From: SVTX01 sp045638125
GTDB taxonomy: Bacteria > Bacillota > Clostridia > Oscillospirales > CAG-272
DNA: 25,080 nucleotides
NCBI GenBank assembly: GCA_045638125.1
Contig: JAZUAS010000031.1
Span: 1 to 25,080, forward strand
Reading direction: 5' to 3'
Shown here: one piece after another, positions 1 to 7,326 of the stretch
Numbering within the stretch: position 1 is the stretch's first letter
Layout: every line of letters begins with the position of its first letter
Notes under the pieces: generated by a model
What the model was told of the DNA's origin: nothing
Database searches by the model: none
What the model saw: only the letters and a program-made list of their open reading frames with translations
Position numbers and translations under genes: made by a program

Positions 1-327
1 CAATTCAGTAATGCCGGTTCCCTCCATCGAGTTCGCACCCAGTGACAAGACCCCCTCGGGGATAGTTATTTTTGTAAGACTTGCGCAATAGCAAAAAGCA
101 TACGGACCTATCGCCGTCACCCCGACAGGCACATCAAATTCTGTAATGCTTCTGTCTATAATCGACATAGTAACCGCCTCGGCAGAAGCTTTTCCGTCCG
201 CAACACCTTGTTCGTATGCGGCTTCGGTGTCACCACCGCCGCCCTCGGACTTGCCTTTCTCATAGCCTGTGTCGTAGACCTCGTCAAAGTCCTGCTTCAA
301 AAGCACTACCTTGTCCGCTATTGTCAT
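1..327 (-). CDS. BspA-type leucine-rich-repeat surface/tail protein, N-terminal part
   Basis: Only the first 109 codons are present; the gene runs off the left edge of the window. The ATG overlaps the stop of the upstream gene as TAATG. The N-terminus (MTIADKVVLLKQDFDEVY) leads into a Gly-rich, repetitive low-complexity stretch of the type (Y/G)EKGKSEGGGG...YEQGVADGKA. From about residue 65 the pattern ITEFDVPVGVTAIGPYAFCYCASLTKITIPEGV matches the LRR_5/BspA leucine-rich-repeat consensus (I-x-x-x-AF-x-x-C-x-x-L-x-x-I-x-I-P). In gut phages such proteins commonly sit among tail-tip or adhesion genes. By position, the last visible gene after adaptor, nozzle and coiled-coil fiber, it is likely a virion-surface or receptor-contact protein. 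That role is inferred; the repeat type is seen directly. Confidence 0.75.
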   Translation of the reverse strand, partial: MTIADKVVLLKQDFDEVYDTGYEKGKSEGGGGDTEAAYEQGVADGKASAEAVTMSIIDRSITEFDVPVGVTAIGPYAFCYCASLTKITIPEGVLSLGANSMEGTGITEL

Positions 328-1022
328 TACGCCTCACCGCCCTTCAACGCTTCGGCATAAGCGTGTAATTCATCAAGAGCTGCGGATATATCCCCAACCT
401 TGTCGTCAACGTACGCTTCCGTTGCATATTGGCTTAGATCTATCTGTACCCCTGCGTTGCCGATCCGCTCCCAAACGCCGTTAACGTAGATGTATTCATC
501 AAACGCGTCGCCGCCCTCCGTGTCGGTAGCAGGGACAAGATAAATAGCGTTCTTAATATCCGCTTTCGGCAATTCGGTCACTACGATAAACTCAATAACA
601 CCGGCATCGCCCTTCAAATCTCCGCGTAGATACGCCTCATATACCTCTGCGACTTTCGTGGTTTGGTCAAAAATCTCGATGTCTTGTGCGGCAAGCTTCG
701 TGTTTTGTTCGGCAATTTCGCTGTCATGCGCGGCAAGCTTCTCGTCTTGTGCGGCAAGCTTCGTGTTTTGTGCAGCAAGCTTCGTGTTTTGCTCAGTTAT
801 AATTTCTCCAACTATGCCAAGTATCTGTCCTGTCTCGTCGCACAAGCCATTGTGACGTGCGACCATCAACTCAAACTGCTTATCAAAAAGGTCCTTGGTC
901 TGCTCTGCTGTCAGCTTAGCCTTACCGAAGGAAGTCATCGCGTTCGGGCGATTGTTGACATTTTTAATCAGCAACCTATTTTTTTCGGTTTCGCTTATTT
1001 TCACACTTTTTAAGTCTTCCAT
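327..1022 (-). CDS. Coiled-coil fiber-like virion protein
   Basis: A protein of 231 residues. I chose the ATG at 1022 because AAGGAGGG lies 5 bases upstream and overlaps the stop codon of the nozzle gene; a longer in-frame start at 1100 would overlap that gene by 68 bases and lacks this signal. After an N-terminal segment (MEDLKSVKISETEKNRLL), residues about 80-130 form near-perfect heptads of the type QNTKLAA/QDEKLAA/HDSEIAE, predicting a parallel, probably trimeric coiled coil. A small beta-rich module follows (IYLVPATDTEGGDAFDEYIYVNGVWERIG), a type often seen in fiber and appendage proteins of gut Firmicutes phages, then an amphipathic helical tail. It sits between the nozzle gene and an LRR protein (TAATG overlap), suggesting a tail or head fiber. 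The heptads derive from 21-bp DNA repeats. Confidence 0.7.
   Translation of the reverse strand: MEDLKSVKISETEKNRLLIKNVNNRPNAMTSFGKAKLTAEQTKDLFDKQFELMVARHNGLCDETGQILGIVGEIITEQNTKLAAQNTKLAAQDEKLAAHDSEIAEQNTKLAAQDIEIFDQTTKVAEVYEAYLRGDLKGDAGVIEFIVVTELPKADIKNAIYLVPATDTEGGDAFDEYIYVNGVWERIGNAGVQIDLSQYATEAYVDDKVGDISAALDELHAYAEALKGGEA
687..791. repeat. 21-bp tandem repeats encoding coiled-coil heptads
   Basis: Five consecutive 21-base units (starting at 687, 708, 729, 750 and 771) have the pattern tgcggcaagcttcgtgttt-tg. Units 687-707 and 750-770 are identical and the others differ by a few bases. On the minus strand each unit encodes one heptad (QNTKLAA type). The unit length keeps the frame, so gain or loss of units would lengthen or shorten the coiled coil without frameshift. 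Confidence 0.9.
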
Positions 1023-1032
1023 AAAACCCTCC

Positions 1033-3957
1033 TTAATATCTGATCTTGCCGGTGGCATACCATAAATAGGACAACTCGTAAAGTCCAAATGGAGCCTCAA
1101 ACCGATCGGAATAAAAATAATATTGCTTATTCACCCAGCCGCGCGAGATCTCGGGGAATACCACCACGTTATTTTCATTTTCAGCAAACGACATGTTTGC
1201 AAAATCAATGTCTGCAAAGTCAAAGCGCGATGATCCCGCCTCGCCAAGCTTTTCCCAATCGCGCCCATTAGTAGATACCATTGCCTTGCAGTGAGATCCA
1301 GGCATCATTTTGAATCGCGCTACCGTTGTTCCGCAAACCGTGTTTTTTGAAAAGAATTTTTGGTCACAGTCATCAAGTCGAGTTGCGCATCCGGAAAGGT
1401 ACGGTACACCGTTAAAGCTGTAAAAGCTCCTGTCAATGCGGTCATAATCAACCGCCCTTTCGTCCACGGACACACCGCGCATATCGGTATTGACAATACA
1501 AACATCGCCGTTATCCGTACCAAATATCAATCGGTCACCAACTGCAATAATGCGAGTTGCACCGAAGAATTGACCAACTCCGCGCTTCTCCTCGCCGTTT
1601 GCAACAACAATATATTTCTCTCCGTCCTCGATCACAAAGTAAAGATCCACGTCATTACTGCCGTCGGGAGCCGATGCAAGCACGTGCATTATTTCAGCGC
1701 CAGTTGTAAGTTCTGCGTCGTCAGTGCGTAGCTTGTATACGTCGCCTATCCGCTCACCCGATACAATGTACTCGTCAAGCGTATAGTTGTCATCAACGTA
1801 AGGATAAACTCCGTCAAGATATTCCCATCGCGGATCATATCTCTCATACGTGCCCACGCCCTCCAGGTAATACCACTCGTATTGTAACGATCCGTCCGAG
1901 TGCTGTATCATATATCTTGAATCGGCAAGGTACATGTGTCCATCACAGCAAATAACAAGATATTTCTTCCACTCCGCCAAGCTGGCATTTGCGAGGTTCT
2001 CTCGAATGAGAAGCCTGTCAATATTGCTTGATCGGTGCTGAATAGTCCTCTCAAGATTCACAGCTTCCTTGCTGACGCCCTCAACTCCACGCCTTGAAAT
2101 AAACACGGGATCGTCAAAGAAATTGCACGAAAGCTGAGAGGGTGTTGCGTCACCGGCAGATCCAAAGCCCGCCGCGCCCTGCGTAGAGGGATATATCCTC
2201 GGCAAAAGCCCCTTGCTGTCCTCGTCGGCATTGTAGGTACCTACGTGGTAATACACACTGCCGTCCTGCACCGTGTCGCCCTTGATCACCATCAACATTG
2301 AGGGCGTGGCAAGCATATCAACGTTCGGTGTGTTGCCGATACCGTCATTAAAGTAGTTGTATATTCCAAAATACGTTGGATCGTTCGCACCGGTGTTGTT
2401 TCTCTGCGAATAAAACACCGTGTTCGGCAGGTCGGGATTTCCAGTCAAAAATACACGTCCGTCGTAAACGGCGCACTTTGTACAGCCCAAGATCGCCTCA
2501 CCCGACGTTTTTTTATAACCGACATCTGCCTCTTGGAAGCTCGTCATGTTTTCAATCTTAGCAAAGTGATTTGGATATATCTCAAGCTCGATCGTGATTT
2601 TTTTGTTTTCAACATCGGAGGCGACAAAACCTATGTATTTCACAATCTCCACAGTTTCATCGCCCAATTTTTCTTCTTCTCGGCAAAGAACATAGTGTAT
2701 ATTGTCGGTAGCACCGATAACACTTACTCCTTTGATGCTTTTACAAGGCTCGCAAATAGAATATTTTACATCAAAATTCTCGGACGTTAACGTTAAAGAA
2801 CTCTCTGCGAATTTCTTCATACTTGTCGGCGGTTCCTCGTAAATCTTATGAAGTGTTACTCCGTTAGGTATCGCGCCGTCTGCTATTTCGTAATGAAAAA
2901 CATCATTACCGTCAGCATCCTTTGGCACGTACACATATATATCCGTGAGGCTGTCACAACCAACAAACGCGTCTGCCGATATTCTGAGATAATTATTGCA
3001 CCAACTGAATTGCAAATACACCGCCTTTAATTTCTCGCATTTTTCAAAAACCCTTGAGCTCAGTTCAATTCCCTTTCGCCCTTCTGCCACTCCGGTTTTA
3101 AAAGCACCTTGATTCTGAAAAATATATACGTAATTAAGATTGCTGTTGTTTCCAAGATTTTTGATTACAAAATACGAAGCATATTTTGTAACTGCATCAG
3201 GAATGCAAACAAAATTACTTGCATTTGGTTCTAGATTGAGCTTGACATAGCCATCCTCATATACACCGTTGAAGTTTGAATATCCGTCGACCTCCTCGTC
3301 GTTTATATTAATGTCACAACCAAGGATGTCATACCATTTAAGAGATCTCAACGGGACGTCTTTAACCATCGTTCCCTCTCCGGTTTCCACCTGGCGCACT
3401 TCCATACAAAGCATATTCCTTTGCTCTAAAGCATTACCATTGTAGAACGTAGTAGGAACGTATGGATTGATCTGCTCCGCTTTAATCTCAGGCGAACTTG
3501 TCCCAGAATCATAAATGTAGAATATCTTGTGTCCGTCAACAATATACAGGTTGTTATTGGAAACAAATCCGGTGGAACCATTATCCGATACGTCACCGGC
3601 AAGCAAAGACGATCTACTCGTGATTTCGCTGTAATCGCCCTTAGCAAGCGCCTCAGCCTCAAATGCGTAGATCTTTGTCCCCGCGTGAACGGCAATGTAA
3701 TCAATACCCCTTCTGCTGCGGAATTGATAAAGCCCATGCACCTTGGCCTTTTCGCCTCCGGCGCTGTCTATTCCCAGCGAGTGTACAACGCGGCGAAATC
3801 CGGGGAAAGTTTCAATCGCCGCACCCTGTTCGCTCTCGTAGTCGCGCCACATATTAACCGAATAAGCTAGTCTGTTACGAGCAACAGTGCGCGGATCGCT
3901 CGATGCGTCAAGCCCTATAAAATTTGAATAGCCCTGTGCCTTTGTGCTTCTTGCCAT
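1033..3957 (-). CDS. Tail nozzle/stabilization protein (P22 gp10 / T7 gp12-like)
   Basis: A protein of 974 residues directly after the adaptor gene (its ATG is one base after the adaptor's TGA). The N-terminus (FIGLDASSDPRTVARNRLAYSVNMWRD...GAAIETFPGFRRV) is the pattern of phage stabilization or nozzle proteins that close the short podovirus tail. It is followed by repeated beta-strand segments with GLYQFRSRRGIDYIAVHAGTKIYAF and NNLYIVDGHKIFYIYD, suggesting a beta-propeller-like body. Residues about 230-480 look like an inserted region. Within it, at about 295-350 (ELSSRVFEKCEKLKAVYL...ADAFVGCDSLTDIYVYVP), there are LRR_5-like repeats, and the DNA there (about 2520-3260) is more AT-rich than its flanks. 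The C-terminal half resumes the nozzle-like pattern (YDGRVFLTGNPDLPNTVFYSQ, GDRLIFGTDNGDVCIVNTD). Function is inferred from family pattern and gene order. Confidence 0.78.
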   Translation of the reverse strand: MARSTKAQGYSNFIGLDASSDPRTVARNRLAYSVNMWRDYESEQGAAIETFPGFRRVVHSLGIDSAGGEKAKVHGLYQFRSRRGIDYIAVHAGTKIYAFEAEALAKGDYSEITSRSSLLAGDVSDNGSTGFVSNNNLYIVDGHKIFYIYDSGTSSPEIKAEQINPYVPTTFYNGNALEQRNMLCMEVRQVETGEGTMVKDVPLRSLKWYDILGCDININDEEVDGYSNFNGVYEDGYVKLNLEPNASNFVCIPDAVTKYASYFVIKNLGNNSNLNYVYIFQNQGAFKTGVAEGRKGIELSSRVFEKCEKLKAVYLQFSWCNNYLRISADAFVGCDSLTDIYVYVPKDADGNDVFHYEIADGAIPNGVTLHKIYEEPPTSMKKFAESSLTLTSENFDVKYSICEPCKSIKGVSVIGATDNIHYVLCREEEKLGDETVEIVKYIGFVASDVENKKITIELEIYPNHFAKIENMTSFQEADVGYKKTSGEAILGCTKCAVYDGRVFLTGNPDLPNTVFYSQRNNTGANDPTYFGIYNYFNDGIGNTPNVDMLATPSMLMVIKGDTVQDGSVYYHVGTYNADEDSKGLLPRIYPSTQGAAGFGSAGDATPSQLSCNFFDDPVFISRRGVEGVSKEAVNLERTIQHRSSNIDRLLIRENLANASLAEWKKYLVICCDGHMYLADSRYMIQHSDGSLQYEWYYLEGVGTYERYDPRWEYLDGVYPYVDDNYTLDEYIVSGERIGDVYKLRTDDAELTTGAEIMHVLASAPDGSNDVDLYFVIEDGEKYIVVANGEEKRGVGQFFGATRIIAVGDRLIFGTDNGDVCIVNTDMRGVSVDERAVDYDRIDRSFYSFNGVPYLSGCATRLDDCDQKFFSKNTVCGTTVARFKMMPGSHCKAMVSTNGRDWEKLGEAGSSRFDFADIDFANMSFAENENNVVVFPEISRGWVNKQYYFYSDRFEAPFGLYELSYLWYATGKIRY

Positions 3958-3958
3958 G

Positions 3959-4864
3959 TCACCAACCCCTCACATCCCTAAATTTCTTCGGAGTCCTCAC
4001 CTTGTGTATGCACATGTACTGTGCAACAAGCCTCTGATACTCCACGTTGCACCTGTCGGCAACCTCCTCATCGGTCATGTAGTAAAGATAGTAGGCTGCC
4101 CTTGGCGCTATAAGATTGTGCAGTTCTCTGTCAATATCGATCTCAAATTCCTCGTTATCAGCGTCAACCTTGGCAGGGCGTACGCGATAGGAAACCTCGT
4201 ATATTCCCTTAAGATCGCTGCGAATAAATACCGACGTGCCCTCGATTTTGAAATCTCTCGGCGAATTGAGAGCAATGTTGTCATGTCTTACCGGCAAGGA
4301 ATCAAATCCTAGAAACCTGTGACCAACGTACTTTTCCGAGGCGAGATCATACCTCTGCCACTTTGAGTACGTTGTAATATCCTCAGCTATCGGAGAAATA
4401 AGCTCGCCGTAAAACGATAGGTCCGAAATCATATAGCTGTACTCGCCGCTAAAGGTAAGCGTCACGTCACACTCCTCAACGCCGACAATTTCCTCAATTA
4501 TGCCTCGGCAAAGTTTAAGATCGCTCGTCACGTCTTGCCATTCAAAGACGTAAACGTTTGCTGTGTTCGAACAAGAGAGTGTAGCTCTTCCCGTACCGGA
4601 TACGGTAAACGCAAGCGACTTAATGCCGCTTGCGTTATAAGTGATATCCTCGCCGCCCTTGTGAATGGTGATTCCTTTGTAAAAGTCTTTGGGTCGCACG
4701 GGATAGTTCTGTAGCTGTATCGTCTCAACGGCGGGAAAGAGCTTGTTGACCTCGTCGATTGCTCGGTTGATCGCCGTGTATATCGCATGCATCTCAAATT
4801 CAGTATTGAACTGACTTTTTCCGCCAAGATCAGCGATCTCGCGTATAAGCTCTCTTCCGTTCAT
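3959..4864 (-). CDS. Tail adaptor / head-to-tail connector (T7 gp11-like)
   Basis: A protein of 301 residues between the major capsid and nozzle genes, preceded by AAGAGGTG about 5 bases before the ATG. N-terminal helices (residues 1-45, MNGRELIREIADLGGKSQFN...AINRAIDEVNKLFP) and C-terminal helices (about 240-300, ELHNLIAPRAAYYLYYMTDEEVADRCNVEYQRLVAQ) frame the protein, as in podovirus adaptor (tubular protein A) proteins that dock below the portal ring. The middle (about 60-170) is a beta-rich domain (GIKSLAFTVSGTGRATLSC...VTLTFSGEYSYMISDLSFYG) resembling a jelly-roll or carbohydrate-binding fold, also known as an inserted domain in some gut phage adaptors. The assignment rests on architecture and position; I see no catalytic motif. 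Confidence 0.72.
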   Translation of the reverse strand: MNGRELIREIADLGGKSQFNTEFEMHAIYTAINRAIDEVNKLFPAVETIQLQNYPVRPKDFYKGITIHKGGEDITYNASGIKSLAFTVSGTGRATLSCSNTANVYVFEWQDVTSDLKLCRGIIEEIVGVEECDVTLTFSGEYSYMISDLSFYGELISPIAEDITTYSKWQRYDLASEKYVGHRFLGFDSLPVRHDNIALNSPRDFKIEGTSVFIRSDLKGIYEVSYRVRPAKVDADNEEFEIDIDRELHNLIAPRAAYYLYYMTDEEVADRCNVEYQRLVAQYMCIHKVRTPKKFRDVRGW

Positions 4865-4874
4865 ACAGCACCTC

Positions 4875-5945
4875 TTAGATCTTAAGCTCGGTGAGACCGT
4901 CAGTGTTGGTGGGATTGATCTTGATCTTGATAACGTGCTTATAATCCACGTGACCTACGCCGAATCTTGTTCTTGCTCTCCAGTTGAGAGTGCCGGTGCC
5001 GGGAGTCTCGTAAACGTTGATGCCGAGGTTGACTCTGTTGTAGAACATAGACTTCATCATCTTCTTAGCATCCTGAGACATGATCATAAGCTCTGCGGTC
5101 TCGGGCTTCCAGAGGGAGAGAGGAACAAAGTCCCAAGCGCCGTGCTGGGTGTTGATGTCGTTATTGCCGGTGCCGGGGAAATACTCGGAACCGATAGCGC
5201 GTCTTACCTTGTCAACGAAAGCGTTGGTAGCAACGCCACGAGGAACGATAACGGTATCAGCGTCAAAGTCCTGAGCCTCACCGTCGGAGTTGAGCATCTG
5301 GTTGATAGCTGCAGCACCTGCGGAAAGAACCTCTGCGATGTCGCCTGCGGTGTAGCCCTCACCAAGATTTACGTAGAAGAGGTTCGACTGAATACCGTGT
5401 ACGCGACCGACCTCATCGTTACCGTACTTGTGGTTAGCCGAGAAGAGGGGCATGCCGTCGTAGGTAGTGGTGTCAATCTTTGCGCCGCGGAAGTTGAAGG
5501 AAGAAGCCTCACCGTTGATGTAAGCGCCCTGCGCTACGGTCTCTCTGGTTCTGAAATAGGAATCAGGGAGAGCTCTTGCCGCAAGCTCGATATCGGGAGA
5601 AAGGTTGTAGTAAGCGTCCTCCATCATGGTCTCGGTGACCATAACGTTCTTGGTGTAGATAACGTGAGAGATAGACTTCTTACCGATCACGTTAGCCTTG
5701 TCGGTCTTGGCAACGTCGCCGTCTGCCTGAGGATCCATCAGATCGTAGCCCTCGCTAACCGCGATGGTCTCGGTCTGCTTATCAGACTTAACCTCGTTGA
5801 AAAGGTAAGGAATAGCAGACTTGCGTGCCGCCTTATCCTTAAGGCCTTCCTCGATGAAAGCGGATACCTGAGTACCAAGACCCTTGATTCTTTCATCGTT
5901 GAAGCCGTTTATACTTTTGTTATAATTAAAATGTGCTATAGGCAT
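4875..5945 (-). CDS. Major capsid protein, HK97 fold (Mu gpT-like family)
   Basis: A protein of 356 residues, with GGAGG placed 9 bases before the ATG. It would form the icosahedral shell. The sequence shows the pattern of the Mu gpT-like/HK97-fold coat family: an N-terminal helical arm (NERIKGLGTQVSAFIEEGLKD region), a central segment with DGMPLFSANHKYGN, an A-domain-like segment with DADTVIVPRGVATNAFVDKVRRA, and a C-terminal strand-rich tail (NLGINVYETPGTGTLNWRARTRFGVGHVDYKHV). Codon use is strongly C/G-ending and uniform, as expected for a highly expressed gene. It lies downstream of scaffold-like and decoration-like genes and upstream of the adaptor, the usual head-gene order. I cannot tell whether the N-terminal arm is cleaved. 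Confidence 0.88.
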   Translation of the reverse strand: MPIAHFNYNKSINGFNDERIKGLGTQVSAFIEEGLKDKAARKSAIPYLFNEVKSDKQTETIAVSEGYDLMDPQADGDVAKTDKANVIGKKSISHVIYTKNVMVTETMMEDAYYNLSPDIELAARALPDSYFRTRETVAQGAYINGEASSFNFRGAKIDTTTYDGMPLFSANHKYGNDEVGRVHGIQSNLFYVNLGEGYTAGDIAEVLSAGAAAINQMLNSDGEAQDFDADTVIVPRGVATNAFVDKVRRAIGSEYFPGTGNNDINTQHGAWDFVPLSLWKPETAELMIMSQDAKKMMKSMFYNRVNLGINVYETPGTGTLNWRARTRFGVGHVDYKHVIKIKINPTNTDGLTELKI

Positions 5946-5965
5946 TATTCGTTACCTCCGTATTA

Positions 5966-6352
5966 TTATTCAAAACGAACTTCAATGAGTCCGCCTGCAG
6001 CTGCACCGAGATTCTCAACCACGGTCGCGCCGTACTTGTCGCCGGATACGGCAGTTGCAGTAACTCCGTCAGCGCCGGAGCTGAGAGTTACCTTTGTACC
6101 CTTAGCCGCGGGAGTCGCGGTAGAGGGACATTTGAAGATCATATCGGGTGTTACCTTGAGAACGGTAACCACGCCGTCCTTAGTGGGCTCGGAAACGATA
6201 CCGTATATAGGGCTGTCTCCGGTTGCAAGCACAGCCTTGCCGCTTGCGATGTGGACCGCCTGACCAACCTTCAGATTAGCGTTGACAGTTTCGATCCCTT
6301 CGTAGTGACCGGCGTTCTCGGGAGCGCCGTCACGCAAAATAAGATTAAACAT
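5966..6352 (-). CDS. Capsid decoration/stabilization-like small structural protein
   Basis: A protein of 128 residues, with AAGGAGGATGG in front of the ATG, between the scaffold-like gene and the major capsid gene. The sequence is beta-rich and Gly/Ala/Thr/Val-rich with the pattern NANLKVGQAVHIASGKAVLATGDSPIYGIVSEP...GTKVTLSSGADGVTATAVSG...GGLIEVRFE. This resembles small head decoration or cement proteins coded next to coat proteins in many phages. There is no signal peptide, membrane segment or catalytic motif. It would stabilise the expanded capsid; this role is inferred from size, composition and position. Confidence 0.6.
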   Translation of the reverse strand: MFNLILRDGAPENAGHYEGIETVNANLKVGQAVHIASGKAVLATGDSPIYGIVSEPTKDGVVTVLKVTPDMIFKCPSTATPAAKGTKVTLSSGADGVTATAVSGDKYGATVVENLGAAAGGLIEVRFE

Positions 6353-6365
6353 AATCCCATCCTCC

Positions 6366-6890
6366 TTATTTGTTAATCATTCTTGAATGCTTTGTGAGGA
6401 GCTTTCTTGCTTCCTCTTTGGTGCAGCCTGCTCTCTCAGCAAACCCTACGACCTGTCTCTCGGTAACTCCACCGGTACCGTCGCCGCCTGCACCCTTACG
6501 GGGCTTGCTTCCTTTGATGTGAGCCTTTCCTGCAGCCTGCGCCGCCGTGCGTTCCTCGGCTGCATCGCCCTTGTCCTTCGCCTCTCTTCTCGCTTTAACG
6601 CTTGCCTTTATTGCGGCAAGATCGTCACCGACAAATCCGAGAGCCTTGAGATCCGCAACAAGATCCGCGTGATCCGTCGCGCCAGCGCCTGCGCCACCTT
6701 CAGCTCCTGCAGAGCCTTCTTCGTCAGCGCCCTCATCTACGTCTTCCTCGTAGCCTTCTTCGTCAGCGCCGTCCTCGTATCCGTCCTCGTCTTCGTATCC
6801 AAAATCGTCATCGAAGTCGTCACCGGATTCGCCGAAGAACTGAAGCGAGATTCTAATGAGCTTGTTTTCGTCACTTTCCTTCATACGCAT
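6366..6890 (-). CDS. Acidic scaffolding-like head protein
   Basis: Up to 174 residues. The N-terminus contains LIRISLQFFGE, close to the (N)LQFF motif seen at the start of many Firmicutes phage head-assembly proteins. It is followed by an extremely acidic segment (residues about 20-65, rich in D, E, G and Y), an Ala/Gly linker, and a helical, basic C-terminus (VTERQVVGFAERAGCTKEEARKLLTKHSRMINK). This acidic N-terminus plus basic helical C-terminus, immediately upstream of the coat genes, fits an assembly scaffold. Two starts are possible. The ATG at 6890 overlaps the preceding stop as TAATG. The ATG at 6884 gives a better spacing (8 bases) to AAGGGG, so the shorter MKESDENK form may be the real one. 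Confidence 0.6.
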   Translation of the reverse strand: MRMKESDENKLIRISLQFFGESGDDFDDDFGYEDEDGYEDGADEEGYEEDVDEGADEEGSAGAEGGAGAGATDHADLVADLKALGFVGDDLAAIKASVKARREAKDKGDAAEERTAAQAAGKAHIKGSKPRKGAGGDGTGGVTERQVVGFAERAGCTKEEARKLLTKHSRMINK

Positions 6891-7012
6891 TACCCCTTCG
6901 GTTTCTTGATAGTAACTGATGTTGCACCGCTCTTCTTAATGTTGGTACCTTTCACTACTGCTCCGCTGTTGCCGCCGTAAGGATTCGCACCGCCACCTGT
7001 TTTCTTTGCCAT
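6890..7012 (-). CDS. Small basic Gly/Lys-rich protein, 40 residues
   Basis: First gene of the head operon: MAKKTGGGANPYGGNSGAVV, then KGTNIKKSGATSVTIKKPKG and a stop. A GGAAGG ribosome binding site lies about 10 bases upstream, and its stop overlaps the ATG of the scaffold-like gene as TAATG, so translation is probably coupled. Composition is basic (10 Lys) and Gly/Ser/Thr-rich, with no membrane segment. It lies about 40 bases downstream of the predicted start of the head-operon transcript. I do not recognise a family; a minor head or DNA-binding protein is possible but unsupported. Confidence 0.6.
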   Translation of the reverse strand: MAKKTGGGANPYGGNSGAVVKGTNIKKSGATSVTIKKPKG

Positions 7013-7058
7013 AACTTGCTACCTTCCTTTCCTGAATTTTGTTTTTCTGGCTAACTTT

Positions 7059-7067
7059 ATCATAGCA
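7059..7067 (-). promoter_or_regulatory. Putative extended -10 promoter of the head/tail operon
   Basis: On the minus strand the sequence is TGCTATGAT: TATGAT differs from TATAAT at one position and carries the upstream TGn of extended -10 promoters. No good -35 box lies 16-18 bases upstream; that space is filled by the palindrome at 7073-7117, the arrangement expected for an activator-dependent promoter. The start would be near 7052, giving a leader of about 40 bases to the ATG at 7012. A matching box lies at the same distance from the second palindrome copy (22198-22206). Confidence 0.5.
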
Positions 7068-7072
7068 AAAAT

Positions 7073-7117
7073 ATCACCCCGATTTACTATCCAAAAACCG
7101 TAGTAAATCGGGGTGAT
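7073..7117 (-). promoter_or_regulatory. Long perfect palindrome, copy 1 (putative late operator or terminator)
   Basis: Arms ATCACCCCGATTTACTA (7073-7089) and its exact complement (7101-7117) are separated by 11 bases. A 46-base core (7075-7120) is identical to 22214-22259. The next 22 bases on the minus-strand 3' side, through the -10 box, also align without gaps (4 mismatches). Its centre lies 31 bases upstream of the -10 box, about -43 from the predicted start, a classical activator position. A run of five T follows the stem on the minus strand, so Rho-independent termination of the preceding operon is the main alternative; both could apply. Confidence 0.7.
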
Positions 7118-7142
7118 TTCACTTTTTAAGAGTAAAAATGTG

Positions 7143-7161
7143 TAAAATAACGCTTATTTTA
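7143..7161. repeat. AT-rich 8-bp inverted repeat
   Basis: TAAAATAA and TTATTTTA flank a 3-base spacer and form a perfect palindrome about 30 bases upstream of the large palindrome. It may be a protein-binding site or a weak hairpin. A TTGGTG / 17 bases / TAAAAT promoter-like pair on the minus strand overlaps it. No function can be assigned. Confidence 0.4.
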
Positions 7162-7270
7162 ACTTGCCGGTAATTTGCCACCAAATCGCTAACCTGCATC
7201 TTTTTTGAATTCCTGCGCGTTAGCATTTTCTCGTGATCGAAGGATTGGCCCTTGCGGGTGCGGGGGTGAA

Positions 7271-7309
7271 TGAGGCTGTGGTAAAGTTGCAGGCTTTTTC
7301 ACAGCCTCA
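7271..7309 (-). terminator. GC-rich hairpin downstream of the 2494-residue gene
   Basis: Ten-base perfect arms TGAGGCTGTG (7271-7280) and CACAGCCTCA (7300-7309) with a 19-base loop lie 18 bases after the stop codon. On the minus strand the stem is followed by TTCACC rather than a T-run, so it is not a canonical intrinsic terminator. It may instead protect the 3' end of the messenger RNA or act together with the downstream palindrome. Confidence 0.35.
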
Positions 7310-7326
7310 GAGGGGATAGCCCCCCC

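Larger units (their letters stand above)
7013..7326 (-). other. 314-base regulatory intergenic region between ejection and head operons
   Basis: Reading on the minus strand after the stop of the 2494-residue gene, it holds a GC-rich hairpin at 7271-7309, an AT-rich 8-bp palindrome at 7143-7161, and then the 17-bp-armed palindrome at 7073-7117. An extended -10 box at 7059-7067 and the leader of the head operon complete it. A 35-codon open frame inside (7119-7226) lacks a ribosome binding site and I do not call it. Confidence 0.75.

Noticed and set aside
1033..1100. Longer start for the fiber-like gene at 1100
   Set aside because: It would overlap the end of the nozzle gene by 68 bases, while the ATG at 1022 has a strong AAGGAGGG at proper spacing.
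7119..7226. 35-codon open frame on the minus strand in the regulatory region
   Set aside because: No ribosome binding site, it ends at the edge of the palindrome, overlaps a hairpin and a promoter-like pair, and shows no recognisable sequence.
7276..7288. 13-base match GCTGTGGTAAAGT to the minus strand near 23606-23618
   Set aside because: A 13-base match is expected by chance several times in a window of this size and no flanking similarity exists.
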